Assembly (NCBI GenBank): GCA_002336405.1
Contig: DDEJ01000084.1
Span: 17,168 to 30,474 of the forward strand
From: Rhodobacteraceae bacterium UBA1957
GTDB lineage: Bacteria > Pseudomonadota > Alphaproteobacteria > Rhodobacterales > Rhodobacteraceae
DNA: 13,307 nucleotides
Reading direction: 5' to 3'
A program made the translations under genes and the position numbers. Every line of letters starts with the position of its first letter. Within the stretch, counting starts at the first letter, position 1. Below are positions 6,734 through 13,307 of the stretch, piece by piece. Below the pieces are notes generated by a model, which saw only the letters and a program-made list of their open reading frames with translations, did no database searches and was not told the origin of the DNA.

Positions 6734-7705
6734 ATGTCATTTCGCCTGCAACCCACACCGCCCGCACGTCCGAACCGATGCCAATTGTTTGGTCCGGGAT
6801 CTCGGCCGGCTATCTTTGGGAAAATGGCGGCCAGCGCTGCGGATGTCATCAATCTCGACCTTGAGGATTCAGTCGCGCCAAGTGACAAAGACAGTGCACG
6901 CAGCAATATAATCACAGCGCTGCAAAATCTAGATTGGGGCAGAAAAACAATATCTGTACGGATCAACAGCCTGGACAGCCCCTATTGGTACCGCGATGTA
7001 ATCGATCTTTTAGAGCAAAGTGGCGGGCGCCTAGATCAAATCATGATTCCCAAGGTTGGCTGTGCGGCAGATCTATATGCCGTGGATGCATTGGTCACCG
7101 CAGTCGAAGCCACCACCAGTCGCAGCAAACCGATTAATTTTGAGGTCATTATTGAATCTGCCGCTGGCATTTCGCATGTCGAAGAGATCGCTGCAAGCAG
7201 CCCACGACTGCAAGCCATGAGCCTTGGCGCCGCAGATTTTGCCGCGTCAATGGGCATGGCGACCACCGGCATCGGTGGTACACAAGAGAACTATTATATT
7301 TTACACGACGGCGTAAAACACTGGGCCGACCCATGGCACTGGGCGCAGACGGCCATTGTTGCCGCCTGTAGAAGCCACGGCATCTTGCCAGTAGATGGCC
7401 CGTTTGGTGACTTTTCCGACGATGAGGGGTTTCGCGCTCAAGCGCTGCGCTCGGCGACACTCGGGATGGTTGGAAAATGGGCCATTCACCCCAAACAAAT
7501 CGCGTTGTGCAACGAAGTGTTTACCCCCTCTGAGGCCACTGTTGCAGAAGCCCACGAGATTTTATCAGCAATGGCGACGGCCAAAGCCAATGGAGAGGGC
7601 GCAACGGTATACAAAGGGCGACTGGTAGATATTGCGTCGATCAAGCAGGCCGAAGCGATTGTGCGGCAATCAGAAATGATCCGTGGCGCCCAAAATACCA
7701 ATTGA
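6734..7705 (+). CDS. mcl1: L-malyl-CoA/beta-methylmalyl-CoA lyase
   Basis: This enzyme of the CitE-like aldolase family reversibly cleaves beta-methylmalyl-CoA to glyoxylate and propionyl-CoA and L-malyl-CoA to glyoxylate and acetyl-CoA, in the ethylmalonyl-CoA pathway of acetate assimilation. The 323-residue product starts MSFRLQPTPPARPNRCQLFG and shows INLDLEDSVAP (39-49), Arg76 in SVRINS, IMIPKVG (103-109), Glu141 in FEVIIESAAGI, Asp168 in LGAADFAASMG, and the lid-like TTGIGGTQENYY. Arg76, Glu141 and Asp168 sit at the residue numbers I recall as catalytic in Rhodobacter Mcl1. Nothing is missing. The ribosome binding site is weak (GAAAG). It is divergent from dgcN, with accA 112 bases downstream on the same strand. 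Citrate lyase beta subunit is excluded by these signatures. Confidence 0.95.
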   Translation: MSFRLQPTPPARPNRCQLFGPGSRPAIFGKMAASAADVINLDLEDSVAPSDKDSARSNIITALQNLDWGRKTISVRINSLDSPYWYRDVIDLLEQSGGRLDQIMIPKVGCAADLYAVDALVTAVEATTSRSKPINFEVIIESAAGISHVEEIAASSPRLQAMSLGAADFAASMGMATTGIGGTQENYYILHDGVKHWADPWHWAQTAIVAACRSHGILPVDGPFGDFSDDEGFRAQALRSATLGMVGKWAIHPKQIALCNEVFTPSEATVAEAHEILSAMATAKANGEGATVYKGRLVDIASIKQAEAIVRQSEMIRGAQNTN

Positions 7706-7817
7706 AATAGGCTTTTATACAGAAAACGCGGCGCAAACATCGCGAGGCCCAACGTCTGTTGAGTTGCATCTAACAGCGACTATCGCCATATAGCGAAGAG
7801 TAGACTTGGAGATGGCG

Positions 7818-8780
7818 ATGACCAATTACCTCAATTTTGAAAAACCACTGGCCGAAATTGAAGGTAAAGCCGAAGAATTGCGGGCTTTGGCGCGTCAAAA
7901 TGCGGAAATGGACATCGAGGCCGAGGCCAAGGCATTGGATGCAAAAGCCGCTGAGCTTCTGAAAACACTTTACAGTGACCTAACGCCTTGGCGAAAATGT
8001 CAGGTGGCACGGCATCAGGACCGGCCTCATTGCAAAGATTATATCAGCCGTCTGTTCGACGATTACACTCCGCTGGCCGGCGACCGCAACTTTGCGGACG
8101 ATCATGCGGTTATGGGCGGGTTGGCGCGGTTTTCCGGAACGCCCGTTATGGTAATTGGCCATGAAAAAGGTGCAGACACCAAATCCCGTATCAGCCGAAA
8201 CTTTGGAATGGCCCGCCCGGAAGGGTATCGCAAAGCCATCAGACTTATGGATATGGCCGATAAATTCAATCTGCCAGTGATTACGCTTGTCGACACCCCC
8301 GGCGCCTATCCTGGAAAAGGCGCGGAAGAGCGTGGCCAATCCGAAGCGATTGCGCGCTCGACTGAAAAATGCCTGCAGATTGGCGTGCCGCTGATCAGCG
8401 TCATTATTGGCGAGGGTGGATCGGGCGGCGCAGTGGCCTTTGCCACAGCAAACCGTGTCGCAATGCTGGAACATTCGATCTATTCGGTGATCAGTCCGGA
8501 GGGCTGTGCGTCAATTCTGTGGAAGGACGCCGAGAAAACCCGCGAGGCGGCTGAAGCACTGCGCCTCACCGCACAGGATCTGGCCAAGCTTGGTGTCAAT
8601 GACCAAGTTATAAAAGAACCTCTGGGCGGTGCCCATCGTGACCCCAATACGACCCTTGAGGCGGTGCGCGCAGCGATTGCCGAGATGCTGGCCGAATTGT
8701 CGCAAAAAAATCGCAAACAACTCTTGGCCGACCGGCGCAAGAAATACCTGAAGATGGGCATGACTGGGTTGGCGGCATAA
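7818..8780 (+). CDS. accA: acetyl-CoA carboxylase carboxyltransferase subunit alpha
   Basis: This is the alpha half of the carboxyltransferase that moves CO2 from carboxybiotin to acetyl-CoA, giving malonyl-CoA for fatty acid synthesis; it works with AccD. From the ATG at 7818 it has 320 residues and starts [22 protein letters not shown], the family N-terminus with a helical segment. In the crotonase-like core are [41 protein letters not shown], and the oxyanion-hole segment [17 protein letters not shown] at 7806 and ATG at 7812 are also in frame, but GGAG at 7808-7811 lies six bases before 7818 and decides the start. A possible promoter, TTGCAT (7764-7769) and CATATA (7787-7792) with 17-base spacing, lies between mcl1 and accA, so it need not depend on mcl1. 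Confidence 0.97.
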   Translation: MTNYLNFEKPLAEIEGKAEELRALARQNAEMDIEAEAKALDAKAAELLKTLYSDLTPWRKCQVARHQDRPHCKDYISRLFDDYTPLAGDRNFADDHAVMGGLARFSGTPVMVIGHEKGADTKSRISRNFGMARPEGYRKAIRLMDMADKFNLPVITLVDTPGAYPGKGAEERGQSEAIARSTEKCLQIGVPLISVIIGEGGSGGAVAFATANRVAMLEHSIYSVISPEGCASILWKDAEKTREAAEALRLTAQDLAKLGVNDQVIKEPLGGAHRDPNTTLEAVRAAIAEMLAELSQKNRKQLLADRRKKYLKMGMTGLAA

Positions 8781-8837
8781 TCTTGCCACCTGAATCGCCT
8801 CCATTATGCGCATATTGATTTAAAACTGCGCTGGACA

Positions 8838-8882
8838 TCTCTGGCCGGACTTACATCCTGACCGGAGAGACCGCCTTTTATT
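8838..8882 (+). terminator. possible terminator after accA
   Basis: TCTCT-GG-CCGG (8838-8848) pairs with CCGGAGAGA (8862-8870) as a nine-base stem with a two-base bulge and a 13-base loop. CCGCC and then a TTTTATT tract follow. It lies about 60 bases beyond the accA stop. The bulge and the gap before the T run make it uncertain. Confidence 0.35.
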
Positions 8883-9075
8883 ACAAAAGTCGCGTTTCAC
8901 ACGGCAATCAGACCTGTGGTTACTTGCCATACGGACGCATGACGGGCCCATTGCCACCAATTGCTCGATTGACTGCCTAACCGCCAAGTCCAGCACTGCC
9001 CCCATATATCAAAGCAATTTTTCAGCCAAGCAGACAGGAAATTATCGCAAAAGACTTATTGAAGGCGATATCGAA
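8883..9075. other. stretch between accA and the gfa remnant with no recognisable gene
   Basis: No start with a ribosome binding site, recognised domain or RNA gene was found. The frame of the gfa remnant is open back to 8824, but the residues before about 9079 do not resemble the family and the frame lacks a convincing start. It is most likely non-coding or decayed sequence. Confidence 0.4.
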
Positions 9076-9252
9076 TTGGAAGCCGCAACAGATCTAGAAA
9101 TTAAAATTCATCCAAGTATCGGTGGCAACGCAACCCTTAAAAACAGTGCCTTTTCCGGCGGCACACTGCTATGCTATTGTGCCGACACACCAGTGATTGT
9201 GCAAATCACAAGTCAGACCGCACACAACCATGTCTGCGGCTGCAGCAAGGCC
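9076..9252 (+). pseudogene. gfa: gfa remnant: N-terminal third of glutathione-dependent formaldehyde-activating enzyme
   Basis: Intact Gfa (S-(hydroxymethyl)glutathione synthase, about 190 residues) joins formaldehyde to glutathione for oxidation. In the plus frame this stretch reads LEIKIHPSIGGN, then FSGGTLLCYCADTPV and SQTAHNHVCGCSK, matching the Gfa N-terminus (typically KIHPAVDNGI, FAGGTLxCxCxxxPV, QTAHNHVCGCTKCWKP). The structural CxC pair and the first two cysteines of the CGCxxC zinc site are present. After Lys the match stops: Ala-Gln-Pro replaces Cys-Trp-Lys, and the next 50 residues before a stop at 9411 bear no likeness. The C-terminal two thirds were not found in other frames and would collide with the opposing thermonuclease gene. 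No good start or ribosome binding site is seen. It is therefore a truncated relic. Confidence 0.72.
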
Positions 9253-9297
9253 CAACCCATAGGCTTAAGACCCAATTGTGGCTGCCTCATGGTCTTA

Positions 9298-10026
9298 TTA
9301 CCGTCGAGGCGCGCGCCAACCGGCGGCCCGTGCCTCGGCTTCACTACAGAACCAACGTTCACCTTTCGAGGGGGTGATCCGTGTTTTAGCATAAGATGCC
9401 GTCTGCTGTAGATGATATATCTTGCCACTGTTTGAAATATTACCCTTGATCGTGCAGCCATCCGGAGGCTGTTGCGCAACAGGTTTACGTCGGGCAGACC
9501 GATACACCCACGGGGGTTGGGCTGGCCCTTGCCAGACACCGACGCCACGCAATTTGGCAAGTTTTTCCTGTTCAACATAAATATCGGAATATTTAGCAAA
9601 TGCCCAAGCATAGCCTGTTGCGACCATGGCCTCGCCCAGATCCATTCCATCCGCATAGCAGGTGGCCACCACCCGGTTGTACACGTCTTGGGTCACTTTT
9701 GCACATTGCACCGGACCGTTTGCAGCCAGTTTTATCATCTGAGAGGTGGCTGCTTTGCCACAGTCCCAAATGCCGGCCTTGCCATCACATTTTTGTGCAC
9801 GCTCTGGCGCATCTATCCCGTGGATACGGTAACGCGTGCCATCCACGTCAATGGTATCGCCATCGACGATCCGCGTCTGCGCAAACGCGCTGGCTGCTGA
9901 CGCGCAGATCAGCAAACACCAAAGAAATCTGACAAGCCCCACCAGTCTTCTATACCCACCACAAAACGTCACCCCACGTAACGCTGAACTCAGGGCCGAA
10001 GCCCTGCTCACATTAACATACCACAC
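9298..10026 (-). CDS. secreted thermonuclease (staphylococcal nuclease-like)
   Basis: A predicted exported nuclease that cuts DNA or RNA using calcium. From ATG at 10026 it has 242 residues; the hydrophobic segment LVRFLWCLLICASAASAFAQ (31-50) ends in a signal-peptidase-like ASAFA site, so the mature protein begins near 50. The SNase core shows RIVDGDTIDVDGTRYRIHGIDAPE (52-75), with metal ligands Asp56/58 and Asp72, and catalytic Arg67, Glu75 and Arg118 (VYNRVVATCYADG), all present. A C-terminal cysteine-containing extension, GCTIKGNIS to GERWFCSEAEARAAGWRAPRR, is seen in other Rhodobacterales members. The 30 residues before the signal peptide are unusually long; a GTG at 9942 would give a neater signal peptide and 214 residues. 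It lies alone between two pseudogenes. Confidence 0.9.
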   Translation of the reverse strand: MWYVNVSRASALSSALRGVTFCGGYRRLVGLVRFLWCLLICASAASAFAQTRIVDGDTIDVDGTRYRIHGIDAPERAQKCDGKAGIWDCGKAATSQMIKLAANGPVQCAKVTQDVYNRVVATCYADGMDLGEAMVATGYAWAFAKYSDIYVEQEKLAKLRGVGVWQGPAQPPWVYRSARRKPVAQQPPDGCTIKGNISNSGKIYHLQQTASYAKTRITPSKGERWFCSEAEARAAGWRAPRR

Positions 10027-10200
10027 CTAAGACCCTTGGCACAAACTTTGACTGGCCCTGCGAAAAGGCGTGATGTCAACATCTTTGGTTGCGGCTTTGA
10101 CAATCGAAAAACACACCTCGCCCCGGTTGCGATTTTGCGCAGGAAACGGGTTGCCCAAACGTCCCCTCAAAAGGCGTAACAAACCGAGCGTTACAATTGG

Positions 10201-10795
10201 GTACAGCATGCAACACAGCCCAATTTATTAATAATTTTTATAGGCTTTCTGGCCTACAGCCCCGGACCAGAAAATTCATTTACAGCGCTCATGGTGCCAT
10301 CTTTAGCCTCTGGCGCAATCTGCCAGCCCTTAGGGGTACCGTGTGGCCACTTGGTGTATCACAGTTTAAATCGGCTATGGCTGTAGTGCGCTCTTGTTAC
10401 GTCACCCCAAATTGACCCACGCGCTGCAAACCATCAGCGCGTATTATATCCTGTGGATCACTTGCGGTCTGCTTGAAGTCGCCCAAATGTCAGACACGCA
10501 CAACGCCAGAGCAGCAAGCTATATGCCTAGGGTCTGATTGTTGCGGATCAACCCCAAAGGATACACGATTACCTGGCTGATGTTCCGCCAGTTTGCAGTC
10601 ACCAACACCTGCGAACCATGGTTGTGGGTACTGAGTATCAGCCGCGTTTTCACCACAAAAAATTTGATCGACTTCACCATCTGGACCCTGCCAAAGAGGC
10701 GCTTTTGCCACCCCCATCAGGTAAAGTTCCTGCATATCTGCTTGGCGTTAAATTTGGGAGCTGGCCTTTGGATGTTAGCACAGCGCCTCACCTGA
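10201..10795 (+). pseudogene. LysE-family amino acid exporter, disrupted by frameshift and stop
   Basis: LysE/RhtB exporters are about 200-residue inner-membrane proteins that expel amino acids. Frame 1 from 10201 reads NLLIIFIGFLAYSPGPENSF and then PLGVPCGHLVYHSL, the first helix with the hallmark PGP and the second helix start. Near 10362-10372 the match moves to frame 2: IGYGCSALLLRHPKL, ALQTISAYYILWI. A TGA at 10535-10537 interrupts it, and beyond it LRINPKGYTITWLMFRQFAV carries the NPK motif, followed by hydrophobic helices to LALNLGAGLWMLAQRLT and the stop at 10795. The whole matches family length and helix order. No clear start was found (ATG at 10208 is in another frame). It is convergent with the GntR gene 8 bases away. 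Transport function is presumably lost unless recoding occurs. Confidence 0.72.
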
Positions 10796-10802
10796 AACGA
10801 CA

Positions 10803-11453
10803 TCAACTCGCCAGCATCCGCAACCCTTGGGTCACATCAGAGCGCACCGCCAAGCGTAAGCCCGGCTCGTCGCCCGCTTTAAGCGCCGCAAGAATCAACC
10901 GGTGGCCTTGCGGCGATTCTCGGCGCTGCAACTTGCCATATAGCACCTGCATGGTCGGCCCCAATTGCAACCAGACGGTTTCGGCCATGGCCAGCATTGC
11001 CGGGGCCTGTGCCCGCAGGTACAAAGTGCGGTGAAACTCAAGATTGGATTTGATGTAGCCCACCACATCATGTCGCACCACGGCTTCGGCCACCAGACCG
11101 TTTATCGTCCTCATGCGTTCGATCAGGGCGAGATGCGCGCGCGGCAAAGCCCGGCTGGCCAGTTCAACCTCGATCAGCGCCCGCAGGGCTGCCAACTCTT
11201 CGATCCGTTCGTTAGACAATTCAGGCGTTGCCACGCGACCTGATTTGGACACCGTGACTGCGCCCTCTGCCCCCAAGCGCCGTAACGCTTCGCGCGCCGG
11301 GGTCATCGACACTTCAAATTCCTGCGCAATGGCCCGCAGGGTCAGTGCCTGTCCGGGATGCAACTGACCATGCATAATCCGAGTGCGCAGACCCCGGTAA
11401 ACGCGGTCATGCGCAGTTTGGGAAAATTCCGAGGCGCGGGGGTTGGGTTTCAT
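10803..11453 (-). CDS. GntR-family transcriptional regulator with FCD domain
   Basis: The 216-residue protein has an N-terminal winged helix (about 10-75) with HDRVYRGLRTRIMHGQLHPG and the recognition segment EFEVSMTPAREALRRLGAEG. An all-helical FCD ligand-binding domain follows, with ERIEELAALRALIEVELA, LEFHRTLYLRA and GHRLILAALKAGD. Such regulators usually repress catabolic or transport genes and are released by a small acid ligand. Two of the usual metal-binding histidines are visible; where a third is common I read RSDVTQG, so metal use may differ. The start lacks a clear ribosome binding site. It lies 33 bases downstream of the YgjP-type gene on the same strand and may be co-transcribed. 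Its targets are unknown; the adjacent LysE pseudogene may have been one. Confidence 0.92.
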   Translation of the reverse strand: MKPNPRASEFSQTAHDRVYRGLRTRIMHGQLHPGQALTLRAIAQEFEVSMTPAREALRRLGAEGAVTVSKSGRVATPELSNERIEELAALRALIEVELASRALPRAHLALIERMRTINGLVAEAVVRHDVVGYIKSNLEFHRTLYLRAQAPAMLAMAETVWLQLGPTMQVLYGKLQRRESPQGHRLILAALKAGDEPGLRLAVRSDVTQGLRMLAS

Positions 11454-11486
11454 AATTAGTACGAGTGCGCAAATCCGCTGTCGCGG

Positions 11487-12179
11487 TCAATCACCAAATC
11501 GAAAATTGTGCAAACCTGCACCGTTTTCTTTCAGCCAACTCCGCGCAGGCGCATAGTCTCCATACAAATCGCCCACCAGCGCCCAGAACGCAGGTGCGTG
11601 GTTCATTTCGGAAAGATGTGCAATCTCGTGGGCGGCAACGTACTGCAAAACATCGGGCGGCGCCATAATCAATCGCCAGGAATACATCAGCGCGCCCTGT
11701 GAAGAACACGACCCCCAGCGCGAGCGGGTGTCTCGCAGCGTCAGGCGATGATAGTCGCGCCCCAACTGCGCCGCATAGCCATCCGAGGCCGCCGCCAACC
11801 GGTCACGCGCCAGCGCCCTGAGATATCCACGCAGTTTTACACCAAGTTGGTCGACAGACCCCGGCACTTGTATTTGATCTTCGCATAAAACAACTTTGCG
11901 ACCTGCGGCGGGTTGCACCCATCGCAACCTTCCCTCAACCGGTACAGACGCTCCGGCCTTCACCGGTTGGATGTCAATTTTTTGTTCGATCTGATGGCGC
12001 AGCCAATCAAGTTTTTGCATCGCAAAATCCAGTCCATCTTGCTCTGCAAGTCCGAGCGGAAGCGTCAATGTCACCCTTCCGTCCAGTCCAGAGACCCTTA
12101 GACTGATACGTTTGGCCCGCGCCGAACGGCGCAGGATAATCGGAATATCAGGAAGCCCAGACAGGGTGTGTTGCGCCAT
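11487..12179 (-). CDS. YgjP-type metallopeptidase domain protein
   Basis: The 230-residue protein matches the YgjP (DUF45) family of zinc metallopeptidase-like proteins. N-terminal features are ILRRSARAKRISLRVS (15-30) and the beta-rich VTLTLPLGL. The C-terminal catalytic part holds RWGSCSSQGALMYSWRLIMAPP (154-175), the zinc motif HEIAH (184-188), and a third ligand His194 in EMNHAPAFW. All metal ligands and the glutamate are present, so activity is likely, but the physiological substrate is not established for the family. AGAGG lies five bases before the ATG at 12179, fixing the start. The GntR gene follows 33 bases downstream; on the other side the FYDLN-acid gene is divergent. Confidence 0.92.
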   Translation of the reverse strand: MAQHTLSGLPDIPIILRRSARAKRISLRVSGLDGRVTLTLPLGLAEQDGLDFAMQKLDWLRHQIEQKIDIQPVKAGASVPVEGRLRWVQPAAGRKVVLCEDQIQVPGSVDQLGVKLRGYLRALARDRLAAASDGYAAQLGRDYHRLTLRDTRSRWGSCSSQGALMYSWRLIMAPPDVLQYVAAHEIAHLSEMNHAPAFWALVGDLYGDYAPARSWLKENGAGLHNFRFGD

Positions 12180-12287
12180 TTTTGCCTCTTAGTGCAGAAT
12201 AGGTATCAAAGGCTTTGACACGCCGCATCACATATGGCAGTTGGCCCAGACCTTAGACAAGGCTAAAGAAGTTGAAAGGGATTTTCC

Positions 12288-12614
12288 ATGCCCAAAGATG
12301 AATGGGGCGTAAAGCGCGTCTGTCCGACCACTGGCAAGCGCTTTTATGACCTGAACAAAACACCCATTGTCAGCCCCTACACCGGGGAGACAGTAGAATT
12401 GAGCCGCAACAAAAGCCGTATGATAGCGGCCGACGCGGAAGACGCGGCATCCGTCAAGGCCAAGAGCTTGGAGGAAACCGAAGAGGATGAAGTGATCCTG
12501 GAAGAGGATCCAAAGGTAGACGTAGATCTTGGGGATGACGTACTCGAAGACGAAGACGACGATACAGTGTCTCTGGACGATATAGCCGACGTCCCATCCG
12601 ATGACGACGACTGA
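12288..12614 (+). CDS. FYDLN-acid (TIGR02300) family protein
   Basis: The 108-residue protein begins MPKDEWGVKRVCPTTGKRFY, continues with DLNKTPIVSPYTGE, and ends in a highly acidic tail (about 62-108, mostly Glu and Asp). This is the architecture of the alphaproteobacterial TIGR02300/FYDLN_acid family, whose function is unknown. The conserved start resembles half of a zinc ribbon, but only one Cys is visible (Cys12). The tail suggests interaction with basic partners such as nucleic-acid-binding proteins; that is inference. AAAGGG about eight bases before the ATG serves as ribosome binding site. It is followed by a hairpin and then tRNA-Ala; the YgjP gene is divergent. Confidence 0.95.
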   Translation: MPKDEWGVKRVCPTTGKRFYDLNKTPIVSPYTGETVELSRNKSRMIAADAEDAASVKAKSLEETEEDEVILEEDPKVDVDLGDDVLEDEDDDTVSLDDIADVPSDDDD

Positions 12615-12643
12615 TCTAAGCCCGCGGTAACCACAAAATGCAA

Positions 12644-12674
12644 AGAGGCGGATTTTTAACTTGATCCCGCCTCT
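12644..12674 (+). terminator. stem-loop after the FYDLN-acid gene
   Basis: AGAGGCGG (12644-12651) and CCGCCTCT (12667-12674) make a perfect eight-base stem with a 15-base loop, 30 bases beyond the stop. A U run is lacking, so it is a weak intrinsic terminator or an mRNA 3' end hairpin. Its right arm overlaps the spacer of the tRNA promoter. Confidence 0.5.
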
Positions 12675-12689
12675 GGCATTGCCTAGACA
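12661..12689 (+). promoter_or_regulatory. putative promoter of tRNA-Ala with GC-rich discriminator
   Basis: TTGATC (12661-12666) and TAGACA (12684-12689) are separated by 17 bases. The next bases, CGGGGCGCGG, form a GC-rich discriminator as found at stringently controlled stable-RNA promoters. The start would be near 12696, about 25 bases before the tRNA. A hairpin GCGGTGA-GGT-TCACCGC (12697-12713) would sit at the 5' end of the precursor. Confidence 0.42.
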
Positions 12690-12720
12690 GCGGGGCGCGG
12701 TGAGGTTCACCGCAACACTT

Positions 12721-12796
<76 letters not shown>

Positions 12797-12879
12797 AACC
12801 CACCTATTGACCTCTACATCCATATAAATAAGGATTGAAACAGATAGACGCCCTCTTAAACGGGTGTATTTTGAGGTGT

Positions 12880-13307
12880 ATGGGCAGATCATATCCTAGT
12901 ACCACTGTTTCAAAAAGATCAGGCCAGCGACATCTGCAAGCCTGTGTAACAGTCTCAACTGAACTACGGCCTATCATTGGACGGAAACAGATTTATAAAT
13001 TACTCGGCACGTTTGATCCAACTGTCGCCAAGGAAAGACTGCGTGCCAAACAAGCTAAAAATTTTTGAGAATTGGATGAAGCAACCTAGCCGGTCACCCT
13101 TTAGCCTAGGCCGCCTTAGAACTAGAAAGGCCTTATGGCATACCCTTGAATTACGTGATGGCAGTAACGTGCCATTTCCTGAAGACTTTATTAAGAAACG
13201 TGCTGCATTGTGGTTTGATCCCGATAAGAGATGGGATGAGTATGGCGATCTGGTTCAAAGAGGGGGGGAAAAGCCTACGGGGACAAAACCAACGATGCCC
13301 AAGTCCA
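12880..13307 (+). pseudogene. degraded tyrosine recombinase (integrase), N-terminal part; runs off window
   Basis: From ATG at 12880 (GAGG just before it) the frame reads MGRSYPSTTVSKRSGQRHLQ and then VSTELRPIIGRKQIYKLLGT, the N-terminal arm-binding type region of tyrosine recombinases found at tRNA genes (compare the usual pattern of a proline/leucine-rich PxxLRPxIGRKxIxxSLGT). The frame stops at TGA 13066-13068 after AKNF, but the next codons still read ELDEAT. Fragments such as AGHPLA and AALELERPYGIP, integrase-like in style, then occur in the next frame. This suggests multiple lesions. The catalytic domain (R-H-R-Y) would lie beyond the window, so it is not seen. The location, 84 bases after a tRNA 3' end on the same strand, supports the call. 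The alternative is a short unrelated ORF. Confidence 0.55.
13076..13307 (+). CDS. open frame of unknown function, running off the window
   Basis: From ATG at 13076 this frame stays open for 77 codons to the edge. It includes LELRDGSNVPFPEDFIKKRA and ALWFDPDKRWDEYGDLVQ, which looks like real protein (acidic, aromatic, no low complexity). I do not recognise a family. No ribosome binding site is evident. It overlaps the region of the broken integrase in another frame, so it may be the continuation of that gene after a frameshift rather than a separate gene. Confidence 0.3.
   Translation, partial: MKQPSRSPFSLGRLRTRKALWHTLELRDGSNVPFPEDFIKKRAALWFDPDKRWDEYGDLVQRGGEKPTGTKPTMPKS

Noticed and set aside
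7980..8474. Minus-strand open frame of 164 codons
   Set aside because: It is antisense to accA, which has all family motifs.
10027..10209. Minus-strand 60-codon open frame upstream of the thermonuclease
   Set aside because: No ribosome binding site, no recognised family, and it abuts the nuclease start without overlap typical of coupling; not enough to call a gene.
10197..10415. Plus-strand 72-codon open frame
   Set aside because: Its frame has no similarity; the neighbouring frame carries the LysE N-terminus with PGP.
10490..10735. Minus-strand 81-codon open frame
   Set aside because: It is antisense to the LysE remnant, which explains the sequence better through the NPK motif and helix order.
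11465..12101. Several plus-strand open frames of 60-67 codons
   Set aside because: All are antisense to the YgjP-type metallopeptidase with its HEIAH motif.
12215..12220. TTGACA box upstream of the FYDLN-acid gene
   Set aside because: No acceptable -10 hexamer lies 16-18 bases downstream, so I did not call a promoter.
12377..12643. Minus-strand serine-rich open frame of 88 codons
   Set aside because: It is the antisense image of the Glu/Asp-rich tail of the FYDLN-acid protein.

Overview
The window reads as chromosomal DNA of a marine Rhodobacterales bacterium (Roseobacter-type alphaproteobacterium). The reasons are the family make-up and order: pyruvate kinase directly upstream of rpmI-rplT, a DUF1244 protein, DgcN/DgcA D-glutamate catabolism genes, L-malyl-CoA/beta-methylmalyl-CoA lyase (Mcl1) with the Rhodobacter catalytic residue numbering, and a FYDLN-acid (TIGR02300) protein. 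This assignment rests on recognition of protein families, not on a database search.

Left part (1-3430): a methyltransferase cut by the window edge, then rplT, rpmI and pyk, all on the minus strand. A terminator follows rplT, a likely promoter lies in front of rpmI, and a LacI-type operator-like palindrome lies in front of pyk. A 420-base gap without a recognisable gene separates pyk from a plus-strand DUF1244 gene.

Centre (3501-8780): a minus-strand operon dgcN-dgcA-aminotransferase predicted to catabolise D-glutamate and other D-amino acids. It is divergent from plus-strand mcl1 (ethylmalonyl-CoA pathway) and accA (malonyl-CoA synthesis). The shared 266-base divergent control region is very AT-rich. 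It holds a good promoter for dgcN and two palindromes that look like regulator sites.

Right-centre (8781-10802): a decaying stretch. It holds an N-terminal remnant of gfa (glutathione-dependent formaldehyde-activating enzyme) broken at its zinc site, an intact secreted thermonuclease on the minus strand, and a LysE-family exporter pseudogene with a frameshift and an in-frame stop. Neither remnant is apparent from a simple ORF reading.

Right part (10803-13307): a GntR/FCD regulator and a YgjP-type metallopeptidase on the minus strand, the FYDLN-acid protein on the plus strand, then tRNA-Ala(GGC) with its own probable promoter. Immediately downstream lies a broken tyrosine-recombinase gene, so the tRNA 3' end is a likely integration site of a mobile element, and the window ends inside that element. 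I found no CRISPR array, complete insertion sequence or intact new defence system. The most interesting items are the cryptic pseudogenes, the tRNA-linked integrase remnant, the D-glutamate operon and its putative operators.
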